Positions 37,200 to 46,860 of a stretch of 53,826 bases of DNA are shown piece after piece. How positions within the stretch are numbered: the first letter of the stretch is position 1; each line of letters opens with the position of its first letter. The notes under the pieces are model-generated. The model saw only the letters and a program-made list of their open reading frames with translations. It was not told the DNA's origin and ran no database searches. The position numbers and the translations under genes were made by a program. Origin of the DNA: Oscillatoriales cyanobacterium RM2_1_1 (GTDB taxonomy: Bacteria; Cyanobacteriota; Cyanobacteriia; Cyanobacteriales; Microcoleaceae); NCBI GenBank assembly GCA_012033335.1, contig JAAURB010000030.1:1-53826 (forward strand). The letters run 5' to 3'.

Positions 37200-37293
37200 T
37201 GCAGCGCTTTTATAATACCGGAGCAGAGGAATGGGTAGCGTGCTGCACCATCCACTCCCAAATCCTCACCTCCCGAAATGGCAAATCGCTATA
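37200..37293. repeat. MITE-like element, diverged copy C
   Basis: 94 bp beginning TGCAGCGCTTTT and ending AAATCGCTATA, with the same internal order as copies A/B (GAGCAGAGG ... CTCCCAAATCCTCACCT) but a degraded hairpin core. Confidence 0.55.
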
Positions 37294-37358
37294 TCTCCCA
37301 ATCTACCCCTGGCTTGAAAACCAATCATGGAGCAGACGTAGACTAATAGGCCAAACTT

Positions 37359-38015
37359 CTAGGGGTTAGAGGAACCCGTTGGCGGGGTAGATTCTGTGAA
37401 GGTTGGATTAGTGGGGTCTACTCCGGTAGATTCCGTAGGTTGGGTAGATTCATTGGCTGGAATGGGGAGAGGTTGATCCGGAGTTTGGGGAATCGTCTGG
37501 CTAGGGGGGGGAGATTGGCGACCTGGAACAGAAATTTCTATCTCAGGTACATTGGCAGGCTCCTGGGGCTGCGCTCTAGGAACAACAGGGCTTTGATCAG
37601 GGGCTTCTTCTAGAATCTCAGTTTGGGTGGGCTGTTGGATCTCAACCCCTGACGTTCCCGGTTGAACTGTGCCGGGGAGACCCGTTCCTGGAGTGACCTC
37701 AGATTGGGCATTTCCCTGCTCCTGGGCATACCAGAGGGCGAGAAAGCCTCCCAAAAGAGATGCAAGAGCCACGCTCAGAATAACGCCTCCAGTGGATTGA
37801 TTATTCTCCAGTTGCTTTCTATAGGCATGTTGCTGCTCTATTGCCCGCCCTGCTTCATAGCCGTCCCGGTAAGCGACAACCTGCTCATCAGATAAGGTCT
37901 GTTGCTCCGAGGGGATATTATCTAGAGAGACTTCACGATTGATGTCCCTTGTACCGGCATTGAGTTGATTCATTTGATGATTCATTTGAGGCCGATCATT
38001 TCTTAATGGAGTCAT
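37359..38015 (-). CDS. Single-pass membrane protein with Pro-rich C-terminal half
   Basis: About 218 residues from ATG 38015, which has a good Shine-Dalgarno (AGGAGAACAAT) in front. The frame opens at TTG 38045 without one. Residues 1-90 are polar (QTLSDEQVVAYRDGYEAGRAIEQQ), followed by one transmembrane helix (VILSVALASLLGGFLALWYA) and then ~110 residues rich in Pro, Gln, Thr and Ser, ending TFTESTPPTGSSNP. No enzyme motif. Layout: cytoplasmic N-terminus and disordered periplasmic tail. Function unknown. Divergent from tex. Confidence 0.75.
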   Translation of the reverse strand: MTPLRNDRPQMNHQMNQLNAGTRDINREVSLDNIPSEQQTLSDEQVVAYRDGYEAGRAIEQQHAYRKQLENNQSTGGVILSVALASLLGGFLALWYAQEQGNAQSEVTPGTGLPGTVQPGTSGVEIQQPTQTEILEEAPDQSPVVPRAQPQEPANVPEIEISVPGRQSPPPSQTIPQTPDQPLPIPANESTQPTESTGVDPTNPTFTESTPPTGSSNP

Positions 38016-38258
38016 ATTGTTCTCCTGATTTAATCTAAAAATCAAAAAATTAGTAAATCGTAGCTTAAGTAAACCGTTGGTATCGACTTCTTAATGATAT
38101 TTCTACAACTCCGGAATCTAACTCCATCCTGGGACAGGACTTGTAGGCATCAAAAGAAAGAATGACCCCTATAAAACCCGAGTAAAATCTGGCCATTGTG
38201 CTAAAACTAAACCTACAGGTAGACTTGATATTTAATTCATATATTTCACACCGGAGCA

Positions 38259-40582
38259 ATGTTGAATATTTCCCGAGTCTTGGCAGATGAATTGTCCCTA
38301 AAACCCTTTCAGGTTGAAAATGCTCTGGCTCTGTTTGCCGAGGGGGCAACCGTTCCATTTATCGCCCGATACCGCAAGGAACGCACCGGGGAAATGGATG
38401 AAACCCAGCTCCGACAGCTTCAAGAACGCTACAGCTATCTGACGGAGTTGGCTGATCGCAAGAGTACAATTTTGACGGAAATTGCTGAACAGGGCAAACT
38501 TACAGAGAGTCTTAAGCAGCAGATTGAATCCTGTTTGCAGAAAACTGAACTGGAGGATCTATACCTGCCCTATCGCCCCAAACGCCGTACCCGCGCCACC
38601 GTTGCCCGTGAAAAGGGTCTGGCATCCCTGGCGGATTTGATTCAATCTTTCAACCAACCGGGGACGGAGCCGCAGTCTTTGGAGCAGGTTGCCGCGCAGT
38701 TTGTCAGGGTGGATCAAGGGGTTGAGACGGTGGCGGATGCCCTCAAGGGAGCAGCCGATATTCTGGCGGAATCAGTGGCCGAAACCGCTGCCTATCGGGC
38801 CCATTTACGGGACTATTTGATTCAGTTTGGTAACTTTACGGCCCAGGTCAAATCAGACTACCCCGAGGGAACGACCAAGTTTGAGATGTACCGCAACTAC
38901 CAGGCAAAGGTCAAGACGATTCCCTCCCATAATTTGCTGGCCCTGTTTCGCGGAGAGGCGGAAGGGATTCTCAAGCTGGATATTACCTTTGAACTGGCGG
39001 AGATTCAGCAATACTTAGAGTCCCAGGAAATTCACAGCAAAGTCCCTGAAATCCGCCAGTTCTATCAATCTATGTTGCAGGATGCGTTTAACCGCCTGAT
39101 GAAAAATTCGTTGCTGAGCGAATTGCGGGCGGCCAGTAAATCCGATGCGGATCTGGAGTCAATTCAAACCTTTGAGGTGAACCTGCGGGAATTGTTGCTC
39201 TCGGCCCCCGCCGGGATGAAACCGACCCTGGCCCTTGATCCTGGCTTTCGCACGGGCTGTAAGGTGGCAGCCCTGAGCAATACTGGAAAATTCCTGGAAT
39301 ATCAAACCATTTTTCCCCACAAGTCCAGCTATGAACGCACCCAAGCCGCCGCAACCCTAAAGGGTCTGATTGAGCGCCATCAGATTGAGTTGATTGCCAT
39401 TGGCAATGGGACAGCGGGTCGGGAAACCGATGAATTTGTCACCGAAGTTTTGCAAACTCTAGAACACCAGCCGATCAAGGTGATGGTCAATGAAGCGGGG
39501 GCTTCGGTTTACTCCGCAAGCGAAGTGCGATCGCAGAATTTCCTGACCAGGATGTGACGGTGCGGGGGGCCATCAGTATCGGGCGACGGTTGCAAGATCC
39601 CCTGGCGGAATTAGTCAAAATTGACCCAAAATCCATTGGTGTCGGTCAATATCAGCATGATGTTGATCAGAAATTACTCAAGCAAAAGCTCGAGGAAACC
39701 GTAGAAAGCTGTGTGAACTATGTGGGGGTTGACCTGAATCTGGCCTCCAAGGAATTGCTCACCTCAGTCTCCGGGATCACCCCGACAATTGCCAACCATA
39801 TTGTGGCCTATCGCAACGAAAATGGAGCCTTTCAAAATCGGCGGGAACTGCTGAAAGTCACAAAGTTGGGGCCTAAAGCCTTCGAACAGGCGGCGGGATT
39901 TCTGCGGATTCGAGGCGGAAAAAATCCCCTGGATAACACCGCAGTTCACCCGGAAAGCTATCCGGTTGTCCAGCAAATTGCAGCGGATTTGCAGGTTCCC
40001 CTGGAACAGGTTACCACTTTGGGAGGGCGGATCAGAACCATTGACCTGAAAAAATATGTCACCGAAACCATTGGAGAACCCACACTACGGGATATTCTGG
40101 CGGAGTTGGAAAAGCCCGGTCGAGATCCCAGGGCTGAGTTTAAATACGCCACGTTTCGAGAAGGGGTAAAGGAAATCAGTGATCTGCAACCGGGCATGGA
40201 ATTGGAAGGGATTATTACAAATGTTGCTAACTTCGGGGCATTTGTAGACATTGGGGTGCATCAGGATGGTCTGGTGCATATTTCTCAACTGGTGGATCGG
40301 TTTGTCAGCGATCCCAAGGAGATTGTCAAAGTCGGTCAGGTGGTGAAGGTCAAGGTACTGGAGGTGAATGAATCCCTGAAGCGGATTGGTTTGTCGATGA
40401 AGGATACAGCCAGTTCAGGAGCCAAGGTCAATTCCAATGGAAATCCAGAAACCAGCTCTGCCCTCTCTACCGCTAAGGCCCCCAAACCAAGCCAGAAGCG
40501 CTCCCGCCAGAAATCCACTGGTACTGCTCCCGCGCCAACCCTGGAAGACTTACAGAAAAAATTTGGTAAAAGCAACAAATAG
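38259..40582 (+). CDS. tex: Tex-family S1 RNA-binding protein (one frameshift)
   Basis: Tex/YhgF is a nucleic-acid-binding transcription accessory factor. The first frame (38259-39557) has the N-terminal helical domain ([45 protein letters not shown]) and the YqgF-like RNase H fold ([32 protein letters not shown]). The second frame (to 40582) continues with [27 protein letters not shown], the HhH pair ([20 protein letters not shown]) and the C-terminal S1 domain ([28 protein letters not shown]). Restoring one G before the GCGATCGC at 39527 gives ...[16 protein letters not shown]... and 774 residues, almost the length of E. coli Tex. A Ser/Lys/Pro tail follows the S1 domain. Confidence 0.93.
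39526..39534 (+). other. Frameshift site beside a HIP1 octamer (tex)
   Basis: GAAGTGCGATCGCAGAA must read GAA-GT(G)-GCG-ATC-GCA-GAA to keep the Tex sequence, so one G is missing at the left edge of HIP1. This mirrors the missing C at the right edge of HIP1 in the RTX gene. Confidence 0.75.
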
Positions 40583-40752
40583 GTCTCAATATAATTCCCT
40601 GAATAATTCTTGAATAATCTCTGACGAACGGTTTCCAAAGGTAAGGGTTTATCTGAGAGAGTACTGAGATTTTGAAATGAGGATTTAGCCTTGGGCAAGA
40701 TGGCGCTGACGCTGTTCACTTTCCAGCCTGATTTTGACTAAGGGACTTTTGA

Positions 40753-42015
40753 CTAAGGGACTTTAGCCATACCGACCTGGGTGTTGAGGAAATTTATCGC
40801 AGTTTGATACTGGATATCGGCTTCCGTGGCGATCTGAGTTAGGTCAAGGGCAGTTGGAGCAATTATTTGATCAGGTACGATTCCAAGTTTGTTGATGTCG
40901 TGGTGATTAGGGGTTTCATACTTGGCAACCGTCACAGCCAGACCCGAACCATCCGAGAGATCAAACAACGACTGGATCAGCCCCTTACCAAAGGTCTTCT
41001 CTCCCACCAGAATGGCACGATGATTGTCCTGGAGCGCCCCTGCCAGAATTTCACTGGCACTGGCGGTGCCGCGATTGACCAGAACAGCTAGCGGAGCTTG
41101 AGTCAGAGCTGAACCGTTGGCTTCCAGATTGCCTAAAACGTTCTGACGGTTGACGGTATAGACGATTGTACCCTGATCAAGCCACAGCCTGGCAATCTCA
41201 ACTCCCGCTTGCAATAAGCCCCCGGGATTGTTTCGCAAATCGAGAACAAATGCTTTTGCTCCTGCCTGTTCTAGGGTCGTGACGGCATTGGCTACTTCCT
41301 CGGTTGCATTAGCACTGAACTGACTAAGACGAATGTAGCCCACCGGGATCTGATCCGGCTGGGTTTGCAATTCAGCAAAAACCGGATTGAGCCTGATCTG
41401 GTCGCGGACGAGTTCGATGACTTCTGTTGTTTGAGTTTCCAATCGCTGAATGGTCAGGGTCGTATGAGTTCCGATGGGCCCTCGCATTCGCATCGCCGCC
41501 TCATCAAGACTTAACCCTGCTGTAGGAAAACCATCAATTTCTAGAATTTTATCCTGGGGCTGAATTCCCGCCTCAGCAGCGGGAGAACCGTCTAGGGGAG
41601 CGATCACGACCAGTTCTCCGGTTTCTGGATTTAAGGCAATTTGCAATCCTACACCGGTCAATTCACCCGATGTACTGACCTGAAGAGTCCGGTACTGATT
41701 CGGTCTGAGTAGCCGTGTAAATGGATCATCCAAACTTGCCAACATCTGGTCAATAACTTGATACGCTTCTTCCTGGCTATTTAAGGGCTGGTGTAAGACT
41801 TTTGTGCGAATAAACCACCAATTTTGATGATTGAAGGTCTCATCGATATAAGCCCGATTGATCACACTCCAGGTCTCTCCAACTAACTGCTGGGCTTCCG
41901 TTAGAGCGAGTCCTGATGGCATTGAGATGAACCACAGGCATAGGGTTTGGGTGAGAAAGATAGCGATGGTTTGTAGCACCCTGGGGGAAGTCAGAGAAAA
42001 GTTTGAGATTTTCAT
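40753..42015 (-). CDS. ctpA: Carboxyl-terminal processing protease (S41)
   Basis: 420 residues. A signal peptide (1-37: ...LCLWFISMPSGLALT) directs it to the thylakoid lumen or periplasm. The PDZ domain follows (GVGLQIALNPETGELVVIAPLDGSPAAEAGIQPQDKI...). The catalytic core has RNNPGGLL, VNRGTASASEILAGAL with the nucleophile Ser, and GEKTFGKGLIQ with the general-base Lys. CtpA removes the C-terminal extension of the D1 protein, allowing Mn-cluster assembly. Cyanobacteria have several paralogues (CtpA/B/C), so the exact one is inferred from length and position next to petBD. Divergently transcribed from petB. Confidence 0.9.
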   Translation of the reverse strand: MKISNFSLTSPRVLQTIAIFLTQTLCLWFISMPSGLALTEAQQLVGETWSVINRAYIDETFNHQNWWFIRTKVLHQPLNSQEEAYQVIDQMLASLDDPFTRLLRPNQYRTLQVSTSGELTGVGLQIALNPETGELVVIAPLDGSPAAEAGIQPQDKILEIDGFPTAGLSLDEAAMRMRGPIGTHTTLTIQRLETQTTEVIELVRDQIRLNPVFAELQTQPDQIPVGYIRLSQFSANATEEVANAVTTLEQAGAKAFVLDLRNNPGGLLQAGVEIARLWLDQGTIVYTVNRQNVLGNLEANGSALTQAPLAVLVNRGTASASEILAGALQDNHRAILVGEKTFGKGLIQSLFDLSDGSGLAVTVAKYETPNHHDINKLGIVPDQIIAPTALDLTQIATEADIQYQTAINFLNTQVGMAKVP

Positions 42016-42355
42016 AGGTAAGGATCAGAAGCAGAAGATTAGAGTTTGGCCGACTTTGATGAAAATTGAGTTAAAGCTATGTTACATTTTTTATCGAAGA
42101 GAGGAGTAGAATGGTGAGTCAGGCATTACTGTTTGCTGTTTTCTCAGATTTCTCCTTAATTTTTGTAAAATAAGAGTTATGCCTGGAGATTTTCTAGGCT
42201 GGCTTCTATGCTACGCCATGAACTCTATCTTCGGGGAGGGCCAGGGACTGAGGGACTGAGGGACTGAAAATCACTTCAAGCTCCGCTCTTTCAGATGTCT
42301 GGCTCTGGCTGGAGGTTAAAGATAGCAGCAATCCATTTTAGGAATCCTAAGTTTC
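42016..42355. other. Divergent intergenic region ctpA / petB
   Basis: 340 bp. It includes GGGACTGA three times in tandem (42244-42267) about 90 bp before petB, and TCTGGC twice near 42297-42309. The petBD promoter is expected here; no box pair was convincing. Confidence 0.45.
42244..42267. repeat. 8-bp tandem repeat x3 upstream of petB
   Basis: GGGACTGA-GGGACTGA-GGGACTGA, ending 88 bp before the petB ATG. The unit copy number could vary by slippage; any effect on petBD expression is speculative. Confidence 0.7.
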
Positions 42356-43024
42356 ATGTTTTCAAAGGAAATATCAGAATCAAAGGCATTCAAGTGGTTT
42401 GACGAACGCTTGGAAGTGCAGGCGATCGCTGATGACATTACGACTAAGTATGTTCCACCCCACGTCAATATCTTTTATTGCCTGGGGGGAGTCACCCTCG
42501 TCTGCTTCTTGATCCAGTTTGCCACTGGATTTGCCATGACGTTTTATTACAAGCCCACAGTTACTGAAGCCTTCAGTTCTGTGGAGTACATCATGACTGA
42601 TGTCAACTTTGGTTGGTTGATTCGCTCAATCCACCGCTGGTCTGCCAGTATGATGGTATTGATGATGATCCTGCACACCTTCCGGGTTTACTTAACCGGG
42701 GGCTTCAAGAAGCCGAGAGAGCTGACCTGGATTACTGGTGTAGTTCTGGCCGTGATTACTGTTTCCTTCGGGGTAACTGGGTACTCCCTCCCCTGGGATC
42801 AAATCGGCTACTGGGCTGTGAAGATCGTCTCGGGTGTACCGGATGCGATTCCTGTTATTGGTTCTACCATTGTAGAGCTGATGAGAGGAGGGCAGGCGGT
42901 TGGACAGCCAACCCTGAGCCGTTTCTACACGCTGCATACATTTGTTTTGCCCTGGTTAATTGCGGTCTTCATGTTGTTACACTTCTTGATGATCCGGAAG
43001 CAGGGAATTTCTGGCCCATTGTAA
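42356..43024 (+). CDS. petB: Cytochrome b6
   Basis: 222 residues, the standard cyanobacterial length. This is the core subunit of the cytochrome b6f complex, which passes electrons from plastoquinol to plastocyanin or cytochrome c6 across the thylakoid membrane. Near-canonical sequence: [20 protein letters not shown] at the start, heme-ligand His residues in [18 protein letters not shown] and in [13 protein letters not shown]...[14 protein letters not shown], the Cys for heme c-n attachment in [12 protein letters not shown], and four transmembrane helices. petD follows after 23 bp, the usual petBD operon. Confidence 0.98.
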   Translation: MFSKEISESKAFKWFDERLEVQAIADDITTKYVPPHVNIFYCLGGVTLVCFLIQFATGFAMTFYYKPTVTEAFSSVEYIMTDVNFGWLIRSIHRWSASMMVLMMILHTFRVYLTGGFKKPRELTWITGVVLAVITVSFGVTGYSLPWDQIGYWAVKIVSGVPDAIPVIGSTIVELMRGGQAVGQPTLSRFYTLHTFVLPWLIAVFMLLHFLMIRKQGISGPL

Positions 43025-43047
43025 GTCATTAGAGAGCACCGTAAATT

Positions 43048-43529
43048 ATGTCAACTTTAAAAAAGCCGGATCTGAGCGATCCCGTATTACGCGCCAAGTT
43101 AGCCAAGGGTATGGGGCACAACTATTATGGTGAACCAGCCTGGCCCAACGATCTGCTTTACACCTTTCCTATCGTAATTGTGGGAACGTTTGCTTTGGTA
43201 GTGGGCCTAGCGGTTCTGGATCCCGCCATGATAGGGAACCCTCTAACCCCTTTGCCACTCCTCTGGAGATTCTACCGGAGTGGTATCTATGGCCAACTTT
43301 TCAGATTTTGCGGGTTGTTCCTAACAAGCTGTTGGGAATTGCCTTGATGTCTTCGATTCCGTTGGGCCTGATGCTAGTGCCATTCATTGAGAATGTCAAC
43401 AAGTTTCAGAATCCCTTCCGTCGCCCTGTCGCCACTGCTGTATTTCTGTTTGGAACCTTAGTGACTCTGTGGCTGGGAATTGGCGCAGCTTTTCCAATCA
43501 ACGAGTCTTTGACTTTGGGTTTATTCTAA
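43048..43529 (+). CDS. petD: Cytochrome b6f subunit IV (one frameshift)
   Basis: Subunit IV supplies the C-terminal half of the mitochondrial cytochrome-b equivalent, including PEWY of the Qo site. The first frame reads [20 protein letters not shown] to [10 protein letters not shown] and then goes out of frame. The second frame continues [40 protein letters not shown] and ends SLTLGLF. Adding one G to GGG at 43234-43236 gives ...[11 protein letters not shown]..., exactly the conserved family sequence, and 160 residues in total, the normal length. Because petD is essential for photosynthetic electron flow, a real null mutation is unlikely; a consensus error is the best reading. Confidence 0.95.
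43234..43236 (+). other. Frameshift site in G run (petD)
   Basis: ATA-GGG-AAC must be ATA-GGG-GAA-CCC to give the conserved I-G-E-P. One G is missing from a G4 run. Confidence 0.85.
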
Positions 43530-43589
43530 ATTGACCCCGGTTTCAGACTAGAATATGCTGGCAAAATAGTTGTCAAGATATTCCCTGAG

Positions 43590-43651
43590 ATATCTGTGGG
43601 TTTTCTAAAAGGCTAAAGGTCATTTAGAAAACTTTCACAGATATTCTTTTT
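43590..43651 (+). terminator. Long hairpin terminator of petBD
   Basis: ATATCTGTG (43590-43598) pairs with CACAGATAT (43636-43644), extended by TTTTCTAAA/TTTAGAAAA inside, and is followed by TCTTTTTAT. About 20 bp of stem in all, 60 bp after the petD stop. Confidence 0.85.
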
Positions 43652-43810
43652 ATGTGATCTTTTAGTTGACTTCAGGGGAACACTAACATCAGAGGATACC
43701 AACGCTCTGTTGCTCTCGAAGTCTGAGCCATAAACAACTTTTAGAGCTATCAGTCCGTAAACGGGAGTCCATTCTTAAAATACTGCTGTCCGGTTCTATT
43801 TTGATTAAAC

Positions 43811-44989
43811 TTGCTTGATAAAAATTTGAATACGCCAACCCCTGCTGAAAATCCTTTAGTCTGGTGCTTCCTCCAGGTTTTCTCCTGCGAGGGAGGAATT
43901 CAGTCCTATGTCAAGGACATTCTGAATGCCTATTGCAAAGCGGTGATCGAGGGTTCCACAACGTTTGCTTCAAACCCGGCTAGTACCGTCCTACTCCTGC
44001 GAGATGGGATAGAATGCCCGAATTCCTATAAACCCGGTCTAATTCAGTTTGATTATTTTAAATCTAAGATACCCCTGGTTGGGCGGTTCAAATTGGCCAT
44101 TGCCCTACTGCGAACCTTACTTATAACTCGACCTCCCCTAGTCATTTGTGGCCATGTCAATCTGGCCCATTTAGTGGAAACCCTATGCCGACCCCTGGGT
44201 ATTCCTTATATTGTCCTGACCTATGGCAAAGAAGTCTGGGATCCCCTACCCGAAAAGTACCGCAAAGCCCTGCAAAATGCCCGGCAGATCTGGACAATCA
44301 GCCATTACAGTCGAGATTGCGCCTGTCAGGCTAATCAACTCGATCCCAAGAAATTTCGGATGCTGCCCTGTATGGTGGATGGCGATCGCTTTATTCCCGG
44401 CCCCAAGCCCAAACCCTTAATCGAACGCTACAATCTCCAGGACGCTAAAGTATTGATGACGGTGGCCCGCCTGTGGTCAGGGGATATCTACAAAGGCGTA
44501 GATGTTACCATTCGCGCCCTACCCCAAATGTTGCAGGTTTTTCCACAGGTCAAATATCTGGTGATTGGCCGGGGAGACGATCAACCGCGATTGGCTCAGT
44601 TGGCTGAGGATTTGGGAGTGCGTCAGCAGGTCGTGTTTGCAGGATTTATCCCAACAGAGGAATTAGTCGAACATTACCGGGTGGCAGATGCCTATATCAT
44701 GCCTTCCCAAGAGGGATTTGGGATTGTCTACTTAGAGGCCATGGCTTGCGGAATTCCGGTTCTGGCGGGGGATGCGGATGGTTCCGCCGATCCTCTGCAA
44801 CAGGGTCGATTGGGATGGCAGGTGCCCCATCGAGATCCCAATGCGGTAGCCCAGGCTTGTCTGGAGATTCTCAGGGGTAAAGATCCCCGCTGTCAGGGGG
44901 AATGGCTCCGGCAGCAAAGCTTACAACGGTTTGGCAAAGCCGCGTTTCAGGCTAACCTGACTGAACTCATTCAAGCAGCAATAGTATGA
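43811..44989 (+). CDS. Glycosyltransferase family 4
   Basis: 392 residues. The N-terminal domain (VWCFLQVFSCEGGIQSYVKD) and linker ILTYGKEVWDPLPEKYRKAL lead to a GT-B C-terminal domain with ARLWSGDIYKGVDVTIRALP, the donor-site EGFGIVYLEAMACGIPVLAG and DADGSADPLQQGRLGW. It probably transfers a hexose in polysaccharide or glycolipid synthesis at the cytoplasmic membrane face. The only in-frame start near the domain is TTG 43811; no ATG fits. The zinc-ribbon gene begins 47 bp later and galE follows, so the three may form a surface-sugar unit. Confidence 0.88.
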   Translation: MLDKNLNTPTPAENPLVWCFLQVFSCEGGIQSYVKDILNAYCKAVIEGSTTFASNPASTVLLLRDGIECPNSYKPGLIQFDYFKSKIPLVGRFKLAIALLRTLLITRPPLVICGHVNLAHLVETLCRPLGIPYIVLTYGKEVWDPLPEKYRKALQNARQIWTISHYSRDCACQANQLDPKKFRMLPCMVDGDRFIPGPKPKPLIERYNLQDAKVLMTVARLWSGDIYKGVDVTIRALPQMLQVFPQVKYLVIGRGDDQPRLAQLAEDLGVRQQVVFAGFIPTEELVEHYRVADAYIMPSQEGFGIVYLEAMACGIPVLAGDADGSADPLQQGRLGWQVPHRDPNAVAQACLEILRGKDPRCQGEWLRQQSLQRFGKAAFQANLTELIQAAIV

Positions 44990-45035
44990 TAGAAGCAGGA
45001 GTACTTACCCATAGATCATTGATGAGGACATAATT

Positions 45036-45416
45036 GTGAATCAGGGACGATTCAGACCATTCCTATTGAACCTGTCGAATATAAGTAACTGGCTGACCCT
45101 ACTAATTGTCGTCTGGTTATTGGCTTCAGTAGGGTTGGGATGGTTAGTAAACTGGCTATTGATTCTAGTTGGGATCTTATTACTGGCTCCGGTAATTCTG
45201 GTGATTGGGGTGCGCTGGTGGCTAAATCGCAATATGGTGATCGATCAATGTCCCGTGTGCCGCTATGAATTTACTGCCCTGAATCAGACCCAGTGTCAGT
45301 GCCCTAACTGCGGTGAGCTCCTTCAAGTTGAACAGGGGCATTTCGGTCGATTGACTCCCCCTGGGACAATCGATGTTCAGGCGATTGATGTTTCTGCTCA
45401 GGTAACAGATGACTAA
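45036..45416 (+). CDS. Small membrane protein with zinc ribbon
   Basis: 126 residues, GTG start. One or two adjacent hydrophobic segments span about residues 18-63 (LTLLIVVWLLASVGLGWLVN; LLILVGILLLAPVILVIGVR). A compact zinc ribbon CPVC...CQCPNCGE follows at about 72-95, with an acidic tail. The layout is a membrane anchor with a cytoplasmic metal-binding knuckle. No named family was recognised. Placed between a glycosyltransferase and galE. Confidence 0.75.
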   Translation: MNQGRFRPFLLNLSNISNWLTLLIVVWLLASVGLGWLVNWLLILVGILLLAPVILVIGVRWWLNRNMVIDQCPVCRYEFTALNQTQCQCPNCGELLQVEQGHFGRLTPPGTIDVQAIDVSAQVTDD

Positions 45417-45507
45417 TCGGAGATGATTGACTTCCAGAATCATCTGCTCACCCGTAGTTTAACTTGAAATATTCTTAACTTGAAATATTAAGGAGTGAAG
45501 TTTTAAC

Positions 45508-46506
45508 GTGTCTCAACTCAAGCCCACTGTTCTGGTTACGGGAGGCGCGGGATATATCGGTTCCCATGCTGTGCTAGCGCTCCAACAATCTGGTTATGAC
45601 GTTCTGGTGCTTGATAACCTGGTTTATGGTCACCAAGATATCATTGATCAGGTTTTAAAGGTTGAACTGATTAGGGGAGACACGAATGATCGCCCGTTGT
45701 TGGACGATCTGTTTGCCAGTCGTAGGATTGATGCCGTGATGCATTTTGCCGCCTACACCTATGTAGGGGAGTCGGTGACCACCCCTGAAAAATACTATCG
45801 CAACAATGTGATTGGGACATTAACGCTGCTAGAAGCCATGAAGGCAGCCTCCGTCAACAAGTTTGTGTTTTCTTCCACCTGCGCCACCTATGGCCCCCCC
45901 CAGGAGAGTCCAATTCCTGAAACCCATCCCCAAAACCCCATCAGTCCCTACGGGGTCAGCAAACTGATGGTGGAGCAAATATTGGCGGATTTTGATCGGG
46001 CCTATGATTTTCGCTCGGTTTGGTTTCGCTATTTTAATGCAGCGGGGGCTGACCCCAACGGTTTACTGGGGGAAGACCACAATCCTGAAACCCATCTGAT
46101 TCCCCTAGTACTGTTTACGGCCTTAGGAAAACGGGAGACGATTTCAATTTTTGGTACGGATTATCCAACCCCCGATGGTACTTGTCTGCGGGATTATATT
46201 CATGTGAGTGACCTGGCTATGGCCCATGTCCTGGGATTAGAATACCTGCTCAATGGCGGTAAAACGGATGTGTTTAATTTGGGCAATGGCAATGGGTTTT
46301 CTGTAAAGCAGGTGATTGAAACGGCAAGGGCAATCACCGGGCAAGAGATTAAAGCGGTGGAGTGCGATCGCCGCCCTGGAGATCCTGCTAGCCTGGTGGG
46401 AACCAGTGAAAAAGCCCGGCGAGTTTTAGGTTGGAGTCCGAAATATGCTGACTTGAACGATATCCTCGCCCATGCCTGGCAATGGCATCAAAAACGCCAT
46501 CGTTAA
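45508..46506 (+). CDS. galE: UDP-glucose 4-epimerase
   Basis: 332 residues, short-chain dehydrogenase fold. NAD site TGGAGYIGSHAV, catalytic SSTCATYG (Ser/Thr) and YGVSK (Tyr-x3-Lys), plus FRYFNAAGADPNGLLGEDHNPETHLIP, the GalE-specific segment. It interconverts UDP-glucose and UDP-galactose for surface polysaccharides and galactolipids. The GTG start at 45508 has AAGGAGTGAAG 10 nt upstream as Shine-Dalgarno. It ends with a clear terminator. Confidence 0.95.
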   Translation: MSQLKPTVLVTGGAGYIGSHAVLALQQSGYDVLVLDNLVYGHQDIIDQVLKVELIRGDTNDRPLLDDLFASRRIDAVMHFAAYTYVGESVTTPEKYYRNNVIGTLTLLEAMKAASVNKFVFSSTCATYGPPQESPIPETHPQNPISPYGVSKLMVEQILADFDRAYDFRSVWFRYFNAAGADPNGLLGEDHNPETHLIPLVLFTALGKRETISIFGTDYPTPDGTCLRDYIHVSDLAMAHVLGLEYLLNGGKTDVFNLGNGNGFSVKQVIETARAITGQEIKAVECDRRPGDPASLVGTSEKARRVLGWSPKYADLNDILAHAWQWHQKRHR

Positions 46507-46545
46507 GTTTAGTTTAAATTGAAGTTGTCTTGACTTGAAGTTGTT

Positions 46546-46576
46546 AAAGCTTGTTGTAGTTTATAGCAAGCTTTTT
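46546..46576 (+). terminator. Intrinsic terminator after galE
   Basis: AAAGCTTG (46546-46553) pairs with CAAGCTTT (46567-46574), running into a T5 tract. Confidence 0.75.
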
Positions 46577-46860
46577 CAGGTTCTATCAAAATCATCAAAA
46601 CTATGACATGGTATCCTTGAACAAGGGGTTTATGGCTCTTGATCAAGATATTTTATTGAGATATTTTATTAAAATAAAGAGCTTATTTTCTAATCTTAAA
46701 AAACCTAAATTAATTCATATCAAATGACTGAATGTTTGGCTTTTCAGGAGATCAAGTGTGTTTTTCCGAATACTTTCCAATAGTCTATAGCTGTTTTTAT
46801 ATATATTTTGTGCTTGACAATTGACTTGGGCTCAACAAATATAGAATTACTGATCAGTGC

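Larger units (their letters stand above)
36921..37358. other. Intergenic region with terminator and MITE-like copy C
   Basis: 438 bp between two minus-strand genes, holding an intrinsic terminator for the downstream-facing gene at 37359-38015, a diverged MITE-like element (37200-37293) and an AAATT-rich tract (37135-37155). The pstS-like promoter must lie near 36925-37100 but was not resolved. Confidence 0.5.

Noticed and set aside
42613-43032. 139-residue open frame overlapping petB
   Set aside because: It is in another frame inside the near-perfect petB gene and has no family resemblance.
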